Source: CALLCD01 sp039196965 (GTDB taxonomy: Bacteria; Pseudomonadota; Alphaproteobacteria; Caulobacterales; Hyphomonadaceae). From it: 64,000 nucleotides of DNA. This document shows positions 61,660-64,000 of the stretch, one piece after another. Position 1 is the first letter of the stretch. Every line of letters begins with the position of its first letter. The DNA is taken from assembly GCA_039196965.1 (NCBI GenBank), contig JBCCUK010000014.1, positions 27,119-91,118 on the forward strand. The letters run 5' to 3'. The notes under the pieces were generated by a model, which did no database searches, was not told where the DNA came from, and saw nothing but the letters and a program-made list of their open reading frames with translations. A program made the position numbers and the translations under genes.

Positions 61660-63264
61660 TCAGTCGGCCGGCAGCTCAACGATAAAGCGCGCGCCATCCT
61701 GGTCACGATTCTCAGCCCTTACACGGCCATTATGCGTCAACACGATCTGCTTCACGATTGACAGACCCAACCCGGAATTGTTTCCGAAATCGGCGCCCGC
61801 TGGCCTGTCCGTATAGAAACGGTCAAAAATCTTGTCGAGCTTGTCATCGGGGATACCGGGCCCCTCATCCTCCACCATAATACAGGCCAGCGTCTGTGGC
61901 CCGTCGGCAGCCTGACGCAACAGAACGCGCACCTGGCCATCCTCCGGCGAAAAAGACCTGGCATTGTCAATCAGGTTACGCACAACCTGACCGAGCGGCC
62001 CATCCCGACCGCGCACCATGAGCCCGCCCCCCCGTGTCAAATCATCAAAGATCACCTCGGCACGATCGTCTTCGGTCGCACTATACGTGCGGACAATATC
62101 GGCAAGAAAACGGCCAATATCCAAAACTTCGGTGCGGCTGCGCGTTACCTCCGCCTCCAGACGTGAGGCATTGGAAATATCTGTGATCAGACGATCAAGT
62201 CGCTGCACATCCTTGGCAATCAGCTGACGGAGCTTCTCTGTCGCTTCCGGATCACCTTTCACGCGCTCCGCCGTCTCAACCGCGGAACGGATGGATGTAA
62301 GGGGATTTTTCAGCTCGTGAGCCACATCGGCGGCAAATTGCTCATTCGCTGTTATCCGATCGAACAGCGTATCAGTCATGGCATCGACCGACTGGGCAAG
62401 TTGGCCAATTTCATCCTTTCGCTTTGTAACAGCCGGAAGATTCAGGTGCTCAGCACGGCCTGTGCGCACCCTGTCTGCCGCAAATGCGAGCCGTCGCAGC
62501 GGCCGGGCAATGCCCAATGTCAGCAGCGCCGATGTAACGAGCGCAACTAGCATGGCAACCCCAATAAAAGGCACCAGAGCAGCCCGCTCTGCGCTGACAA
62601 TCTGCTCCACATCGCTCGCCTCAACGGTGAGCACACCGACAACCGCTGAAACCCTCTGTATAGGAACTGATACCGAGATCACCCGGCGGCCCCGATCAGA
62701 AAAGCGCTGGCTCGCTGCGTCGTCACCGGCCAAAGCAATCCTGAATTCCTCATCAAAGCTCTGAGCCCGAACCGCCGATCCCCCGCGATTGGGCACGAGA
62801 AACCCGAACAGTCCCTCAAATCCTTCTGACAAGGACGCTGACCAGACCTGAAACTGACCGGGCTCGCGAATGGGCGGCAGCGCAGCGACATCTACCCGAT
62901 CAGACAGAAAGAAACTGTCGGCCACGACCTCGCCGGAGCGGGTATGCACTTTTGCCCGGATCGTTGTCGGCAGATCGAGTGAGCGGACAACGGCACGTGC
63001 TAGCGCTTCATCGAGTTCAGGCTCAGGCTGGCCAATGGTCGCCCCTTCGCCGAGCAGGTTTGTAAACACCTGGGCCTGACCAACCAGATCCTGTTTCTTC
63101 GCGACGACCAGACCAGCTCGCATCTCGTTCAGGACCATGGCCCCAATGATCAGGATCGCCAGCCCGGCGAGGTTCGACGCCAGAATCAGCTGGGCGATCC
63201 GCGAGCCGAGAAAGCCGAAGGGCCGCCGGAAAGATGTGCGTTTGAAGGGCACAAAGCTACTCAT
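61660..63264 (-). CDS. chvG: Sensor histidine kinase ChvG (ExoS-like)
   Basis: Two-component sensor for acid and envelope stress in alphaproteobacteria. The 534 residues have TM1 at about 25-47 (IAQLILASNLAGLAILIIGA), a periplasmic sensor to about 235, TM2 near 237-258, a HAMP linker, the H-box VAHELKNPLTSIRSAVET with His316, and ATPase boxes VVRNLIDNARSFSPEDG, VEDEGPGIP, FYTDRP and NSGLGLSIVKQIV. The N-terminal LVVAKKQDLVGQAQVFTNLL and the RPAG insert in the F-box loop are typical of ChvG. The partner regulator chvI, normally adjacent, is not seen; a cyclophilin gene precedes it instead. hprK, usually next in the order, is also missing. Confidence 0.9.
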   Translation of the reverse strand: MSSFVPFKRTSFRRPFGFLGSRIAQLILASNLAGLAILIIGAMVLNEMRAGLVVAKKQDLVGQAQVFTNLLGEGATIGQPEPELDEALARAVVRSLDLPTTIRAKVHTRSGEVVADSFFLSDRVDVAALPPIREPGQFQVWSASLSEGFEGLFGFLVPNRGGSAVRAQSFDEEFRIALAGDDAASQRFSDRGRRVISVSVPIQRVSAVVGVLTVEASDVEQIVSAERAALVPFIGVAMLVALVTSALLTLGIARPLRRLAFAADRVRTGRAEHLNLPAVTKRKDEIGQLAQSVDAMTDTLFDRITANEQFAADVAHELKNPLTSIRSAVETAERVKGDPEATEKLRQLIAKDVQRLDRLITDISNASRLEAEVTRSRTEVLDIGRFLADIVRTYSATEDDRAEVIFDDLTRGGGLMVRGRDGPLGQVVRNLIDNARSFSPEDGQVRVLLRQAADGPQTLACIMVEDEGPGIPDDKLDKIFDRFYTDRPAGADFGNNSGLGLSIVKQIVLTHNGRVRAENRDQDGARFIVELPAD

Positions 63265-63294
63265 AACAGCAGCTTATCGCTCTGAGGCTGAACC

Positions 63295-63759
63295 TCAAAT
63301 ATCGGCGAGCACTTTCATGGACGTGATGGAATCCGGATCGCGGACGGGCTCGCCGCGTTTCAGCTCGTCAATCGCTTCCATACCCTCGGTCACCTGCCCC
63401 CAGACAGTATACTGGTTGTCGAGGAATCTTGACGGCTCAAAACAGATGAAAAACTGCGAGTTCGCGCTATCCGGATCATTTGTCCGCGCCATGGAACATG
63501 TGCCGCGCAGATGGGGCTCGGCGCTGAATTCCGCTTCAAGGTCAGGCTTATCCGATCCGCCCATGCCTGTGCCCTGAGGGCAGCCGCATTGGGCCATGAA
63601 ACCATCAATCACCCGGTGGAAAACGATCCCGTCATAGAAACCTTCCCGGGCAAGCTCTTTGATGCGCTCGACATGTTTCGGCGCAAGTTCCGGCTTCAGC
63701 TCTATCGTCACCTTGCCTTTGGTGGTGTCCAGAATGATTGTATTTTCGGGATCGGCCAT
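63295..63759 (-). CDS. Peptidyl-prolyl cis-trans isomerase, cyclophilin type
   Basis: A 154-residue cyclophilin without signal peptide, so cytosolic. Seen: the catalytic Arg in GFYDGIVFHRVIDGFMAQCG, the GTGMGGSDKPDLEAEF block, MARTNDPDSANSQFFICFEP and LDNQYTVWGQVTEGMEAID. These match small PpiB-type cyclophilins. It lies 30 bases before chvG on the same strand, so the two may be co-transcribed. Confidence 0.95.
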   Translation of the reverse strand: MADPENTIILDTTKGKVTIELKPELAPKHVERIKELAREGFYDGIVFHRVIDGFMAQCGCPQGTGMGGSDKPDLEAEFSAEPHLRGTCSMARTNDPDSANSQFFICFEPSRFLDNQYTVWGQVTEGMEAIDELKRGEPVRDPDSITSMKVLADI

Positions 63760-63852
63760 GCCCTGCCCTTTCTAAAGATATGGAAGCTGTCAAACGCCGC
63801 GCACCCTACAGCCGGGACGGTAAAGGGCAAGGCCGGGCGTGTGGAAGCCCCC

Positions 63853-64000
63853 TCACCCGCCATCCCTTATCAGCGCGCGGCTGAGCTGTTTTCGCGCGGG
63901 CTCCGGCAGGGCCATGAAGGCCTTGATGAAGTCAATGTCGGCGCGGGTGGCTCCGGCGAGTGTGCGTCCGAGGGAGGTGTCCACCTCACCCAGGAACCAG
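63853..64000 (-). CDS. C-terminal part of an unrecognised protein (partial)
   Basis: The last 48 residues of a gene whose start is beyond the window. It reads WFLGEVDTSLGRTLAGATRA, then DIDFIKAFMALPEPARKQLS and a short basic tail, ending at TGA 63853-63855. Two amphipathic helices are suggested. It lies 94 bases before the cyclophilin gene, on the same strand. Family not determined. Confidence 0.6.
   Translation of the reverse strand, partial: WFLGEVDTSLGRTLAGATRADIDFIKAFMALPEPARKQLSRALIRDGG

Overview
The window is ordinary chromosome from an alphaproteobacterium. The markers are a GcrA-type cell-cycle regulator with clustered GANTC (CcrM) sites upstream, a ChvG-type sensor kinase close to HPr/EIIA phosphotransferase genes, long alphaproteobacterial PstA/PstC subunits, a NodT-type efflux lipoprotein and a possible TipN-like polarity protein. 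A sulfotransferase next to glycosyltransferases would suit a marine member of the Caulobacter/Hyphomonas/Parvularcula side of the class; that placement is inference. I see no tRNA, rRNA, CRISPR array, insertion sequence or prophage.

Layout. 1-5.9 kb: partial glutathione S-transferase, siroheme synthase cysG with a divergent LysR regulator, a secreted rhodanese, a VOC protein, ferredoxin-NADP reductase, an acetyltransferase and chorismate mutase. 5.9-14.5 kb: an HPt protein, a large two-TM coiled-coil protein, the Tol cluster (ABC permease-ybgC-tolQ-tolR-tolA-tolB, no pal), then gcrA and its terminator. 14.5-21.5 kb: a decayed ORF, then the phosphate regulon phoR-pstC-pstA-pstB-phoU-phoB on the minus strand, without pstS. 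21.7-30 kb: a translationally coupled RND efflux operon and an M13 metallopeptidase lipoprotein. 30-36.5 kb: a PcfJ-like orphan, dodecin, a DUF1801 protein, a thiolase, a broken trmO-like gene, a DUF2332 protein, an unrecognised membrane protein and an Lrp regulator. 36.5-43.7 kb: a MOSC protein, kdsA-hldE for LPS core, and a lipid-modifying group (FAD oxidoreductase, DUF1365, cyclopropane-fatty-acid-synthase-like methyltransferase, DUF6134-like). 43.9-46.9 kb: cysK-sseA-metC. 46.9-55.8 kb: surface glycan region with GT4, GT4, GT2, membrane-anchored PQQ-type dehydrogenase/cytochrome c, sulfotransferase and a 772-residue Asp-box repeat protein. 55.9-64 kb: ahcY, an EF-hand protein, ptsH, an EIIA gene, a lipoprotein metalloprotease pair, a Flp-pilin-like ORF, chvG, a cyclophilin and a partial gene.

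How the genes fit together. Several genes serve sulfur and one-carbon metabolism (cysG, cysK, sseA, metC, ahcY, rhodanese), and sulfotransfer may be a sink for activated sulfate. Envelope functions dominate the rest (Tol, LPS, RND, CFA, glycan cluster, ChvG). The points most worth a second look are: an HPr whose regulatory Ser46 position is His in a locus where the usual hprK is missing; the sulfotransferase/PQQ/Asp-box glycan cluster; the GANTC and DnaA-box-like cluster before gcrA; a tandem/inverted repeat before ahcY; and two decayed genes, one with a TGA in place of an expected Trp codon.
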